The notes below the pieces were generated by a model, which searched no databases, had not been told where the DNA came from, and saw only the letters and a program-made list of their open reading frames with translations. This document shows, piece after piece, positions 18,382-27,347 of a DNA stretch of 33,329 nt. Both the position numbers and the translations under genes were made by a program. The stretch's first letter is position 1; each line of letters begins with the position of its first letter. Source of the DNA: Basidiobolus meristosporus CBS 931.73 (Eukaryota; Basidiobolomycota; Basidiobolomycetes; Basidiobolales; Basidiobolaceae); NCBI GenBank assembly GCA_002104905.1, contig MCFE01000822.1, positions 1-33,329 on the forward strand. Direction: 5' to 3'.

Positions 18382-18390
18382 TTTTTGTAT
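18382..18390 (-). promoter_or_regulatory. Variant ATACAAAAA motif of paralogue 4
   Basis: One base differs from ATACGAAAA, and it lies 9 rather than 12-14 bases before ATG 18,372. A weaker or degraded form of the same element. Confidence 0.35.
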
Positions 18391-18755
18391 TATCAAGACT
18401 TTACTATAACTGTAAATATCGATAATTATAACATCAAATTTTCGCACGTTTAAATGTTTAACTCAAATTACCAGTTGTGTTTCAAAATTAATTATTTTGC
18501 AAATCTTTTTTAAAAAACATTTTTCAAATATTAAATATCAAAAATCAAATATCAAAAATCAAACATCAAAAATCAAATTTCAAAAATCAAATATCAAATA
18601 TCATATTTAAAATTCGAATTTAAAAACCAAGTTTAAATATCAAAAACCAAAGTCTAAACGATAAACCAAAATTTATATCTTTCTTTCAAGATTTAAACGT
18701 GTTCTTAGTCATCCCGATTTTTTTTACATCCAAAAATATATCTAATTGTATACTG
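18391..18755. repeat. Spacer with AAATCAAATATC repeats and duplicated 3' flank
   Basis: No gene seen. About 18,525-18,610 is a run of CAAATATCAAAAATCAAAC repeats. From about 18,650 the sequence repeats the 3' flank of paralogue 4, including CAAGATTTAAACGTGTTCTT. Confidence 0.6.
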
Positions 18756-19742
18756 TTATATTTTGTCTGATGCTTCATCATCTAAAAATATGTTGTTGAA
18801 CTCCTCTAATTCATCGTTAGATAAATGTTTTATATATCTAATAGTAAAGTCTTTAGATTTCTTTTCTAATATTTCTTTTAACCTATCTAATTTGCATGTT
18901 AAATTCACAAATTGCCGTCTAATTTTTACATCAAGTTTTTGTTCTAAATTTGTGTTAAAATTCCAATCTACTCCGACCAGCTCTTGTCGTATATTCTTTA
19001 ATCTTTGCTCTGATTTTTGTTGGTTTATTTTAACCTCTACTCTACGTTCCAAAACTTTTTTATATTCTTGCAAGACCCTTTTTAATTCTTGTTTAGCCAA
19101 ATTCAAATCATACTCTAACGTATTTAATTTGTCTTTTAATTGTTGATCAGAATTGGTTTCCAAATTTTGTACAAAATCGTCAACATATTTGTTACCCAAT
19201 TTGTTTATTAACAAAAAAGTTTTTACGTAATCCTTAAGTTGTGTTATATTATTTATCGTACTGGAACCAAAATAAAGCCCATCTTTAAACGACAATTTAA
19301 TAGCCCATTTAATGTTATTTAGAATAAATAAATCATATCTTCCCAATTTAATAGATTCCATATCTATCATAGCTTGTGATAGAACAACTAAAATTATCGA
19401 ATAACAATGGCAGGCTAAACTTGTTCCTAGTTTTATTTGGAAAATGTGCCATATTACTGGTAATATTAATATCAAATTTATTATTGCATATTTTTTATTG
19501 CTATCATACCAACTCGGATTTAACAAAACTTGCAAATGTTTTCTACGCAGAACTTTGTAATTAACTATCCAACATGTTGCAGATATTAAAATATAAAACG
19601 CAATGTGTAAAAACCATGCAAAAGATATGAAAGTATCGTATTTTTTTGTTGTATTAAATACCTGAATGTATAAATAAAATACGAAAAATGCACATGAATA
19701 TTTTTGGACAAATTGTCTAAATGCGTAACTTAATTCTGCCAT
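18756..19742 (-). CDS. Membrane/coiled-coil family protein, paralogue 5
   Basis: The protein has 328 residues from ATG 19,742 (MAELSYAFRQF), which matches the family starts and the promoter spacing; another ATG in frame lies at 19,799. It has the core ISATCWI, the slightly changed KVLRRKHLQVLLNPSWYDS, NNIKWAIKLSFKDG (Ala where others have Asp), the coiled coil and the C-terminal IKHLSNDELEEFNNIFLDDE. The N-terminal half is close to paralogue 3 and the C-terminal half to paralogue 4, so the gene looks like a mosaic. ATACGAAAA lies 12 bases upstream. Confidence 0.75.
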   Translation of the reverse strand: MAELSYAFRQFVQKYSCAFFVFYLYIQVFNTTKKYDTFISFAWFLHIAFYILISATCWIVNYKVLRRKHLQVLLNPSWYDSNKKYAIINLILILPVIWHIFQIKLGTSLACHCYSIILVVLSQAMIDMESIKLGRYDLFILNNIKWAIKLSFKDGLYFGSSTINNITQLKDYVKTFLLINKLGNKYVDDFVQNLETNSDQQLKDKLNTLEYDLNLAKQELKRVLQEYKKVLERRVEVKINQQKSEQRLKNIRQELVGVDWNFNTNLEQKLDVKIRRQFVNLTCKLDRLKEILEKKSKDFTIRYIKHLSNDELEEFNNIFLDDEASDKI

Positions 19743-19754
19743 TGAGAAAGTTTT

Positions 19755-19763
19755 TTTTCGTAT
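19755..19763 (-). promoter_or_regulatory. ATACGAAAA motif of paralogue 5
   Basis: The nonamer lies 12 bases before ATG 19,742. It falls inside the longer frame that would start at 19,799, which argues for 19,742 as the true start. Confidence 0.55.
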
Positions 19764-20254
19764 ATTATTAATAATATGAAAAATGTGAATACCAATCATT
19801 AAGAATTATAACACAACTTTTATTTTTTGTTAAGTTTGCGCTAATACTTTTTGTATCAAAGTTTAATTCCAATTATTCAAACGTCAAACTCGGACTTTAA
19901 AAATAAAACTTTTGTCGAATAAAAATAGTTAAACAATATTTGAACCTCAAGATCCAAAGTTTTTGTCCAAGAAAAAATGGTTAAACCGGATTTGAACCTC
20001 AAGATTAAATTTTTTGCCCGAGAAAAATATTCAAACCAAACTTAAACCTATAAATAAAAACTATAATAGTTTGCATAATACTTTCACATAACCATTTGAT
20101 TATATAATCTCAAAGACAAATAAAAAAATATTTTCCACAAACCCCGAGAAAATTTTTGTTTAAGAATTAAATCGGAGTCTGTAAATTAATATTTTATTAT
20201 TGTCCAAAAATGGCATTTAAACCCTTACAACCATTTTGTTATGAATATTAACAT
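19764..20254. repeat. Spacer with 57-bp CCTCAAGAT repeats
   Basis: No gene seen. From about 19,885 to 20,040 there are about three copies of a degenerate unit of 55-60 bp with CCTCAAGAT, AAAGTTTTTGTC and AAAAATAGTTAAAC. The same unit occurs in the spacer at 17,120-17,250. The remainder is AT-rich with no recognisable element. Confidence 0.5.
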
Positions 20255-21253
20255 TTAGATGTTATAATGCTTTTTGAGAGCTCCCCTAAATGCTTTCCAA
20301 GTATACGGAATTATCGTGTCTTTTACTACCGATATTATCCCGTCAGAATTGGAATAGATTTCTCCAATGTCCGTCATGGCTTTGTTTAAAAGGTCCATAT
20401 TTGTTTCTTTAGGACTAAACTCGCCATCTACGAAACTATTTTTCCCCAATGTCGAGTCACCATCCGAGAAAAAAGTATCATCCAAAGTCTGTTCGTATGT
20501 TATGTACAAACTTTTATCAGATTTTGGTTCGTCTGCAAAAAGAATATTTGTTTCCAAAGTTGGCTCCTTGGTTAAAGAAATATTTATGTTTAACGGCTGC
20601 TTTTCTGTTATATAAATATTTTCTTTTAATGTTGACTTCTCGATCGTAGAAATATTTTCCTCCAAACCCGATCTGTCAACAGTCGAAATATTTATATTAG
20701 ATTCGTCAACCGTTGGAATATTTCTCTCTAAACCCGATCCGTCAACCGCAGAAATATTTTTTTCCAAACTCGGATTTTTAAGTGACGAAAAAATATTTCC
20801 CAATCCGAGTTTATGGCATGAAGAAATATTAGTTTCTGCAATTGGTTCGTCGGATGATAAATTGGTTTTGTCATCACACTTATCATCCGACAACCTTTCT
20901 TCTTGCAAATTTTTTTGTAGATTTTGAGAATTTGTATTAATAACAGATTGCAATTCTTCTTCTGTATATAGGTAATGTTCTATTAATGCGACGTAAGTCT
21001 GTGCAACCTTTGATATATGATACCCGCAATATTCTGAATCTTGTTTGACTTTGCGGCCGCATTTAGAACCTTTATTATGTCCGGTGGTTATTATAGCAAT
21101 ACATTTACAACTTTTCGCAGATTTGTCTGGATTATATTCTTGTTTGGCTAATATGGCATTTTTTGCATTGCAAATATGAAGTATACATTGGTTAAACCTT
21201 TCGGTTATATCGCTTTCAAGTTCGGCAAATAACTTCTGAATCTCGAATTCCAT
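20255..21253 (-). CDS. Zinc-motif protein with degenerate 16-residue repeats
   Basis: The protein has 332 residues from ATG 21,253. Residues 49-79 hold a likely zinc-binding motif (C49, C51, C65, C76, H79) with the spacing CKCIAIITTGHNKGSKCG then YCGYH. A C..G..KG..CG....YC..H pattern of this kind recurs in many giant-virus proteins of unknown role. Residues about 140-280 are acidic and made of imperfect repeats around S-x-LE-x-NIS-x-x-x, with S/T-rich linkers, likely disordered. The C-terminus (MTDIGEIYS to the end) is a separate short helical region. There is no membrane segment and no enzyme motif. A 16-bp perfect palindrome sits 6 bases before the ATG, and the ATACGAAAA motif is absent, so control differs from the flanking family. 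Confidence 0.65.
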   Translation of the reverse strand: MEFEIQKLFAELESDITERFNQCILHICNAKNAILAKQEYNPDKSAKSCKCIAIITTGHNKGSKCGRKVKQDSEYCGYHISKVAQTYVALIEHYLYTEEELQSVINTNSQNLQKNLQEERLSDDKCDDKTNLSSDEPIAETNISSCHKLGLGNIFSSLKNPSLEKNISAVDGSGLERNIPTVDESNINISTVDRSGLEENISTIEKSTLKENIYITEKQPLNINISLTKEPTLETNILFADEPKSDKSLYITYEQTLDDTFFSDGDSTLGKNSFVDGEFSPKETNMDLLNKAMTDIGEIYSNSDGIISVVKDTIIPYTWKAFRGALKKHYNI

Positions 21254-21259
21254 AGTTAG

Positions 21260-21275
21260 TTAACTCGCGAGTTAA
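21260..21275. promoter_or_regulatory. 16-bp perfect palindrome before the zinc-motif gene
   Basis: TTAACTCGCGAGTTAA is its own reverse complement and lies 6 bases upstream of ATG 21,253. With a GC core in AT-rich surroundings and this position, it could bind a dimeric regulator or form a cruciform. No second copy was noticed. Confidence 0.45.
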
Positions 21276-21539
21276 TCCGATATTTGATTTAAAATCAGGT
21301 GATAATAGAGAATATTTATATAACATAAATGGTACAGGTAATAGGAACTAATACTACAAAATAAATGAAAAAAGTCTGGTTTACTTATTTAGGCAGGCGC
21401 ATCCTTGACCAGTCAATAAAAAAAACTTTTTTAAAAAATTTTTTCGCCAAACATTTTTTTTTGCAAATTTAATTCTGGTGAGTTTAGTTTAGTATATTAT
21501 CCACATTTTTTTAACAACCCGTTTTTAACTTGAAAACTT
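21276..21539. other. AT-rich spacer
   Basis: No gene seen. It contains AAAAACTTTTTTAAAAAATT near 21,421, a dispersed viral spacer element, and a slightly GC-richer stretch around 21,385-21,415. Confidence 0.35.
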
Positions 21540-21935
21540 TTTTCTACACCGTAAATAACCAAATCTCAACTTAAAACTTTTTTTATAAACCGTAAATAAT
21601 CTGATCTCAACGACAGACTTTTAACCTTTATTCTTAATTTTTAAACTTTAACTAATCCGATCTCAACTTAAAACTTTTTTTATAAACCCTAAATAATCTG
21701 ATCTCAACGACAAACTTTTAACCTCTATTCTTAATTTTTTAAACTTTAACCAATCTGATCTCAACTTAAAATTTTTTTATAAACCCTAAATAATCTGATC
21801 CCAACGACAAACTTTTAACCTTTATTCTTAATTTTTTAAACTTTAACTAATCTAATCTCAACGACAAACTTTTAACCTTTACCCTTAATTTTTAAACTTT
21901 AACTAATCTAATCTCAACGACAAACTTTTGTTAAA
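21540..21935. repeat. Tandem repeat of about 97 bp, 3.5 copies
   Basis: Phrases TCTCAACTTAAAACTTTTTT, TATAAACCCTAAATAATCTG, ATCTCAACGACAAACTTTTA and ACCTTTATTCTTAATTTTT recur with a step of 97-98 bp (TCTCAACTT at 21,564, 21,661 and 21,759), followed by shorter copies lacking the first part (about 21,850-21,930). No coding frame. Confidence 0.85.
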
Positions 21936-22108
21936 CTCGTCTTCGACCATTTTTTTATTTTTGGCCCGAAACTTTTTTAAAAATAATTCTCAAACGTTAA
22001 ACTCTAATTATTATTTAATATTCAAACTTAACTGAGATAAAATTTTTTGCAAGTAGTTAGTTGGTTCAAGATTTAAACTTTGCAAAAAACTTTTTTTAAA
22101 AATAGTTT

Positions 22109-22741
22109 TTATAAGTTTGTATCATCCAAAAATATTCTTTTAAATTCTTTTAATTCATCATCTGATAAATGTTTAATAATTCGGAAAGGTTGGTTAGGAT
22201 ATTCTTGCATTATTTCTTGCAAACTTTTAGATAAATTTTTACGAATAATTTGTGTTAATATTTTTAATTTAGATATTAATGCACTATCATGAAGATCAGA
22301 AGGAGATAAATTAATATCCCAATTAATATTATCCAATAATACAAAATTATATATATTAGAGGTTTCGCATTTTTCGCATAAAAATATAATTATATAACAT
22401 ATAATAATTATATAAAGACATGTTTTTTGCAATTTGGGTGTTTCCGGAAGATTATAATATACCATAAGTAAAAAACCTAAAAGTAAAAGTATTCCATGTT
22501 TTTTATTTCCATCATACCAACGTGGATCTAGCAGGACTTGTAAACGTTTGCGACGTTTAATTTTGTAATTAACAACCCAGCAAGTTGCATCTATTAAATC
22601 AACGCATATAAAAAATATTATACCAAGAATACCTGTGCCAACAATTGGTTCATATGATGTTCCCAATAAAAGTGCAAATCCATGTTTCATGTCAAATACA
22701 TAATAAAATGCATAACAAAAATACGTTTTTAAAGAACCCAT
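22109..22741 (-). CDS. Membrane/coiled-coil family protein, paralogue 6, short form
   Basis: The protein has 210 residues from ATG 22,741 (MGSLKTYFCYAF); an in-frame ATG three codons earlier at 22,750 is possible. It keeps the whole N-terminal core: DATCWV, KIKRRKRLQVLLDPRWYDG, hydrophobic segments and DNINWDINL. The coiled coil is cut to about 30 residues before the C-terminal IKHLSDDELKEFKRIFLDDT. It is the most diverged member and the last gene before the host junction. Because both ends of the family are preserved, the missing part is an internal deletion, or else the ancestral form lacked the coil. Upstream is AACATGAAAAAAATG rather than the usual motif. Confidence 0.7.
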   Translation of the reverse strand: MGSLKTYFCYAFYYVFDMKHGFALLLGTSYEPIVGTGILGIIFFICVDLIDATCWVVNYKIKRRKRLQVLLDPRWYDGNKKHGILLLLGFLLMVYYNLPETPKLQKTCLYIIIICYIIIFLCEKCETSNIYNFVLLDNINWDINLSPSDLHDSALISKLKILTQIIRKNLSKSLQEIMQEYPNQPFRIIKHLSDDELKEFKRIFLDDTNL

Positions 22742-22750
22742 TTTTTTCAT

Positions 22751-23100
22751 GTTATTAAAACTATTAAGATATTGTTGTTATCAATAACTAACTTATAAAG
22801 TCTATATGTTTATACACAAATAATAAAATTTTTTGTTATATATACGACGTCTTTAACGCAAGACTTAAAATTATTTGTTTAGTATAATTTTAGTTGTTTC
22901 AACAAAGTTTGTCGTTTCGAAAAAGTTTTTTTATTTTTGTTTCAAGATCTAAACTTGGATTATCCCCAACAACATTTTCCGAATTAACTTTTTCCAGCGT
23001 TAAACCCAAAAATTATTATTTGTTAAACCTAAACTCGGTCAGAACAAAAAACTTTTTTAAAAATAATTCTTAACGACAAAACTTTTTCACGATTAGTTAA
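22751..23100. other. AT-rich viral spacer up to the junction
   Basis: No gene seen. It carries dispersed viral repeats: CAAGATCTAAACTTGGAT near 22,944 and AAAAAACTTTTTTAAAAATA near 23,045. These are the last recognisable viral repeats in the window. Confidence 0.5.
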
Positions 23101-23120
23101 TTGCTTGAGAAGTGTAATTC
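23090..23120. other. Probable right edge of the viral insert
   Basis: Up to about 23,100 the sequence has the AT-rich texture and repeats of the viral segment. After it, base composition rises toward even and the repeats vanish. No terminal repeat or target duplication can be named because the left edge is outside the window. The edge is placed by texture only, within a few tens of bases. Confidence 0.55.
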
Positions 23121-24319
23121 AATGAAGGCAAGTCATATTCTATGAAATGTTCTGTATAGATCAAAGGCATCTGAATTTGGCGGACAAGTAGGTCCAATCA
23201 CAGACACCCCTTGAGGCCAGGGTTCAATTTGCCTGTTAGGTAAGGTACGCTCATTTGGTCAATGGCGCATTGGTATATTCTAGTATTAGATAGTGTGCAA
23301 CAAATAGACTATCTATGGCCTTTTGTGGACCAAGGTACATTCTTGCGGATTTGATGCCGCTTTATTTGGAATTAATACTACACAGTCACCAGCCCAGATA
23401 GGGAAGATTGCGAAAATAGAAATGGCTTGAGATGCTTGGAGTGAAGTGACTGACTCCGAAGTGCCACTGGAATACCTCCAGCCAGTACCCTGGTGCATGG
23501 ATCCGGCGGCTCATTACGCAATATGTAAAGAGTGGATAAATCAATACCGAAGAATAAAAGGAAGGCTGTCAACTGATGAGCAATTCTTGCCATAGACGCA
23601 CTATAAATTGAGGAGTGTTGCTTGACAAACGTTGTACTACTTTCCACTCTCCAAAAGCCTCACCGTTAAGCCGATTATTCCGCCTACAAGGTCTCCGCTA
23701 CCCAGCCTTGCATCTGGAGCTTGCCATTCTGCAAAGTGTTGCTACGCTCACTTGACTTCCGGCTCGTTTCCGATCATCTCTGAATGCCAGGCCACGGACG
23801 TAAAGCCAATGTATCAATTGTATTGACGAGAAATGTAGCGTGGAATAAAACGTTTGCCAGTGATATTAAGTATTTTTTGGGAGAAGTAAATTAGAAATGA
23901 ACAATCCTTAGGTGGATTAATGCATTTGGGTAAGAGACAGGCAAAAATCAATACCAAAACGCAAGAGAATTAGCATTTACATCAATAGTGGTATTTTCTT
24001 CCTATTGCCAAGGATATACCAGCCAAGGCTCATATATGTGAGCGCTGGTGGTTTGCAATTGGCAAGATTTTCTAATATGGTGGTTTGCGCTTGTAATGAA
24101 ATAATGTTATAAATCAATGTGATGATGTTGCTGGCCTTGACGTGGAAAACTGTTGGCATTACAACAGCAGTATAGCAGCCTACAGCTAGTACTGTATAAT
24201 GCTACTGCACCAGTTTACCAAATGGGATTTCCTTTTGCTACCTCCCCTTGCACCATTCCTATATTCCACTGTAGAAATACCCCAATTTATTTGCTTACCC
24301 ACTACTACCTTGGGTGTTC
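23121..24319. other. Host sequence without recognised genes
   Basis: Mixed-composition sequence with only short open frames on both strands, for example 23,378-23,647 (-), none with a recognisable motif. It may be relics of decayed elements or a host intergenic region. Confidence 0.4.
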
Positions 24320-24668
24320 TGTTGTAAAAATTCGTATTTCCACCTAAATATTCACCTAACTTAGTCACTTAGATCATTACCTTCATATCCTAGAGAATAC
24401 TGACCAAATTCCTTGTCGGGATTTACTTAGAATATTTTCACCAAAATACCAGGTACCCAGAACATGAGAATTCTCAAATTTGTCCAAACAGCCCCAAACT
24501 TTGCACACATGTTCTTGGGACCTTCCTTAACCTATTCTATGTGTTTGTAATGCCAAGACCATGTAAAAGTATAAATACTACTTTTACATTCAATAAATCA
24601 TCAAGTGAAAACCACATAATCTACTTGTTCTCCCAATCACTTGCAATAGCTTCCAGACTCTTACAACA
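24320..24668 (+). mobile_element. Solo LTR, copy A
   Basis: A 349-bp element begins TGTTGTAA and ends TTACAACA, perfect 8-bp inverted ends. A diverged full-length copy lies at 27,000-27,347. It has TATAAATA at 24,570 and AATAAA at 24,592, so it reads on the + strand. The flanking pentamers are TGTTC and TATTC, a target duplication with one change. A solo LTR forms by recombination between the two LTRs of a retrotransposon. Confidence 0.8.
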
Positions 24669-25089
24669 TATTCCACATATGGTGAAATCAAAAAGAACTA
24701 TGGCCTCCTGCTTACTAACCTCCACACATGCACACACCAGCTGCAACTGATATCCCCCTATCACCTCAACTTTACAGCTATTCAGTTTGATACTTACAAA
24801 GTTGCCATATACCTTGTATTGCTGATAACATATACATCTTGCAAGTATAACCTTAGTTACATCCACTCTTGTCTTGAAGACCTCTTAAATATCCACAAAA
24901 TACTCTTTGATGCTTAGCCAATATATTCCTTCTACCTGCTGGACTCTAATCCCCCTTATAAGTGCATTCTCTTTCTTGTTTGTATAAATTCTGTATTAAA
25001 TGGTGTAAGAATGAGCCATTTAGGGCCTCTTTTACAGTCTGGGGTTCATCAATATGGTCTGAATAGGCATAGGCTGAGTTTGTGATTCT
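24669..25089. other. Host sequence, possibly more of the decayed copia element
   Basis: No intact gene. On the - strand, fragments between about 24,700 and 24,870 could be reverse transcriptase remnants of the neighbouring copia element, but too many stops and changes prevent a firm call. Confidence 0.3.
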
Positions 25090-25990
25090 TATTTACATAG
25101 TAACTTGGACTATTTCTGGTCCTTGTGGATCCCCTGACTGTAGTATTAGAATGATCACTTCTGGGATATTCCTGGGCACAGATTCAGGCCGAATTGTGGG
25201 TGAAGAGCTTGTTGGAGTGAGAAAATTATCCTTGCTTTGCTGTAATTCAATCCTGACCATTGGTGAACTTGAAATCAAATTTTTGTCATCACCTTGTGTC
25301 ATTTATGTGAAAATTTTAAATTTTCATCAAACAACTTATCCATGGACTAGATAAGCTTCTTTGCATTAGTGTTTAGAGTCTGTGTGCATTACTCCCAATG
25401 CAGTAGCCTAAATATACGCATTTTACACTTATTGGAAGATATTTTGACTGATTTCTGGGCAGTTTCTTGGCATATGCTGTACACCCAAATATTCTTAGAA
25501 GTCCTGCACTACATTTGTATCCATAGCATGCCTCAAGTGGGGTACAGCTGGGAAGTATTGTGTTATAACTTCTATTTTAAGGTATACACTGTTGCAACTG
25601 ATTTTGCCTACAAGTCATAGGATAACTTTTGATCATGGATCATATATCTTGCCATATCAATTATTGATCTTTTTGCACATTCTGCCACTCCGTTTTGCTA
25701 TGGGGAGTATTGTAAAGTAGTCTCTTGCTTTATCCTATGAATTCTGCAGCAAGTGGATGAGCAGTGTTGAGGTATATTCTCCACCATTGTCAGAATGTAT
25801 TTTCTTGATTATTTCATTAGTTTCTCTCTCCACTATGGCTTTAAACTCCCTGAGCTTAGACCAAGCTTCTTCTTTTCTCTCCATGAAGTAGACCCGCATG
25901 TATCTTGTTGAATTCTTAGTTTTGCTGAGGCACAATCTTAATTTTGTTGAAACAGACACTAAACCAAAAGGTTCAGTAATCTTCAACTAT
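25090..25990 (-). mobile_element. Decayed Ty1/copia pol fragment, integrase region
   Basis: The - strand encodes the copia integrase core. It has the ITEPFGLVSV and RYMRVYFMERK strands, then EFKAIVERETNE, then HSDNGGEYTS with the second catalytic Asp (open frame 25,735-25,986). After a stop comes the QNGVAE region in the same order as in intact elements (25,640-25,700), then the IN-RT linker rich in S and P (25,093-25,302). Stops interrupt every part and no flanking LTRs of matching direction are seen, so it is dead. It is antisense to the two solo LTRs and so may come from a different insertion. Confidence 0.8.
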
Positions 25991-26135
25991 ATTTTTCTGA
26001 TCAAGTTAAATTAGTAAGTGCCAAGAGGCTGGACTAATTGAAATCTGCTGGGGTGTTGATAGGTACATAAGATCAATGCAAAATTGCATCATTAATTAGC
26101 TGATGTCTTGGCAACTACCAAGTAGTTGGATAGAT

Positions 26136-26576
26136 CTCAGATGACTAATCCTTTGGAAAGGCTTAGCAGATCAGTTGAGGATGTAATGATCACTTGAAAA
26201 TTGATCAGGTGTGACAGCTAAAAATAGATTTGAGAAGTGATAAAATAAAGCATAACAGGGATTAGTTATGTTTAGGCTAGGGAAAATCAGTTAGGGTACT
26301 AGATTTTCTAACGGAGTGAAATTGGCCAAGTTTTAAATGCTGATGCACAACAGATAAAGCTCAGATGACTAATGACTTGGAAAAGCTTGGCAGATCAGTT
26401 GGAGATGTAATGACCACATGAGAAATGACTAGGTGTGACAGCTAAAAATAGATTGTGAGATTGGATAAAATAAACCATAACTTGGATTGGTTATGTTTAG
26501 GTCAGGGAGAATCAATTAGGGTACTAGATTTTCTAACAGAGTAAAATTGACTAAGTTATAAATATTTATGCACAAT
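26136..26576. repeat. Diverged tandem duplication, 224-bp step
   Basis: The stretch from CTCAGATGACTAAT at 26,136 recurs at 26,360, with matching blocks GTGTGACAGCTAAAAATAGA, GGTTATGTTTAGG-like and GGGTACTAGATTTTCTAAC in the same order. The two copies differ at perhaps one base in eight by eye. No coding frame. Confidence 0.8.
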
Positions 26577-26999
26577 GGCTTGTGATTGCCTGGAGATCCC
26601 CATCAGTTCCCCCAGCCTACTGGCCATTCTGGCAACAAATCAGCTACTGCAAATGAATACCTCTCACTTCCAATATACTCAGACTTTCATATCTCATGCC
26701 TGGCTTCCCAGGAAACCTCTCACAGACCTAGCTAGCTGGGAGAAGTAGTAGCTTTCAGCTTCTCAACTGTCAGACCAGGCTTACCAGAAAGATATCTTTT
26801 GGACCTAGTTTTCTAGGATTAACTTCATATTAATGTGACTTCTTTACATACTTGTTGTAGGTAAATAAAGAAATCACCACCTGGTAATTTTCATCCCCTC
26901 TGCCTAACCGTAACTTCACCTGGTTCCTGCTGAAGAATTGTAGTTGGAGATCTAGATGTAAAGAAGTTTGATAAATACATCATGCAGTCAGGAAAGCCC
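26577..26999. other. Host sequence without recognised genes
   Basis: No open frame of note and no repeat recognised. The last five bases (26,995-26,999, AGCCC) are the left target duplication of solo LTR B. Confidence 0.4.
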
Positions 27000-27347
27000 A
27001 GTTGTAAAAATTTGTAAATCCACCTGAATGTTCACCTAACATAGTTACTTAGATCATCACCTTCAGATCCTAGAGAATACCAACCAAATTCCTTGTTGGG
27101 ATTTACTTTGAATATTTTCACCAAAATATAAGGTACCCAGAACATGAAAATTCTCAAAGTTGTCCAAACAGCCCCAAGCTTTGCACACATGCTCTTGGGA
27201 CCTTCTTTAACCTATTCTACATGTTTGTTATGCTAAGACCATGTAAAAGTATAAATACTACTTTGACATTCAACAATCATTAAATGAAAACCACATAATC
27301 TACTTGTCCTCCCAATGACTTCCAGTATCTCCAAGACTCTCACAACA
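27000..27347 (+). mobile_element. Solo LTR, copy B, with 5-bp target duplication
   Basis: It is a 348-bp homologue of copy A along its whole length, with start AGTTGTAA (first base changed) and end CACAACA. It is bounded by AGCCC at 26,995-26,999 and AGCCC at 27,348-27,352, a perfect 5-bp target-site duplication. The duplication flanks one LTR only, which proves a solo LTR rather than one end of an element spanning to copy A. Confidence 0.85.

Noticed and set aside
13498-19146. + strand open frames opposite the paralogue family (e.g. 13,498-13,983 and 18,763-19,146)
   Set aside because: They are antisense shadows, rich in Ser, Phe and Asn, created by the Lys/Glu/Leu-rich coiled-coil codons on the other strand.
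23250-23350. tRNA-like A- and B-box resemblance
   Set aside because: Both boxes are imperfect and no cloverleaf could be drawn with paired arms.
24320-27347. One complete LTR retrotransposon from LTR A to LTR B
   Set aside because: Each LTR has its own flanking duplication, and the copia sequence between them is antisense to the LTR signals.
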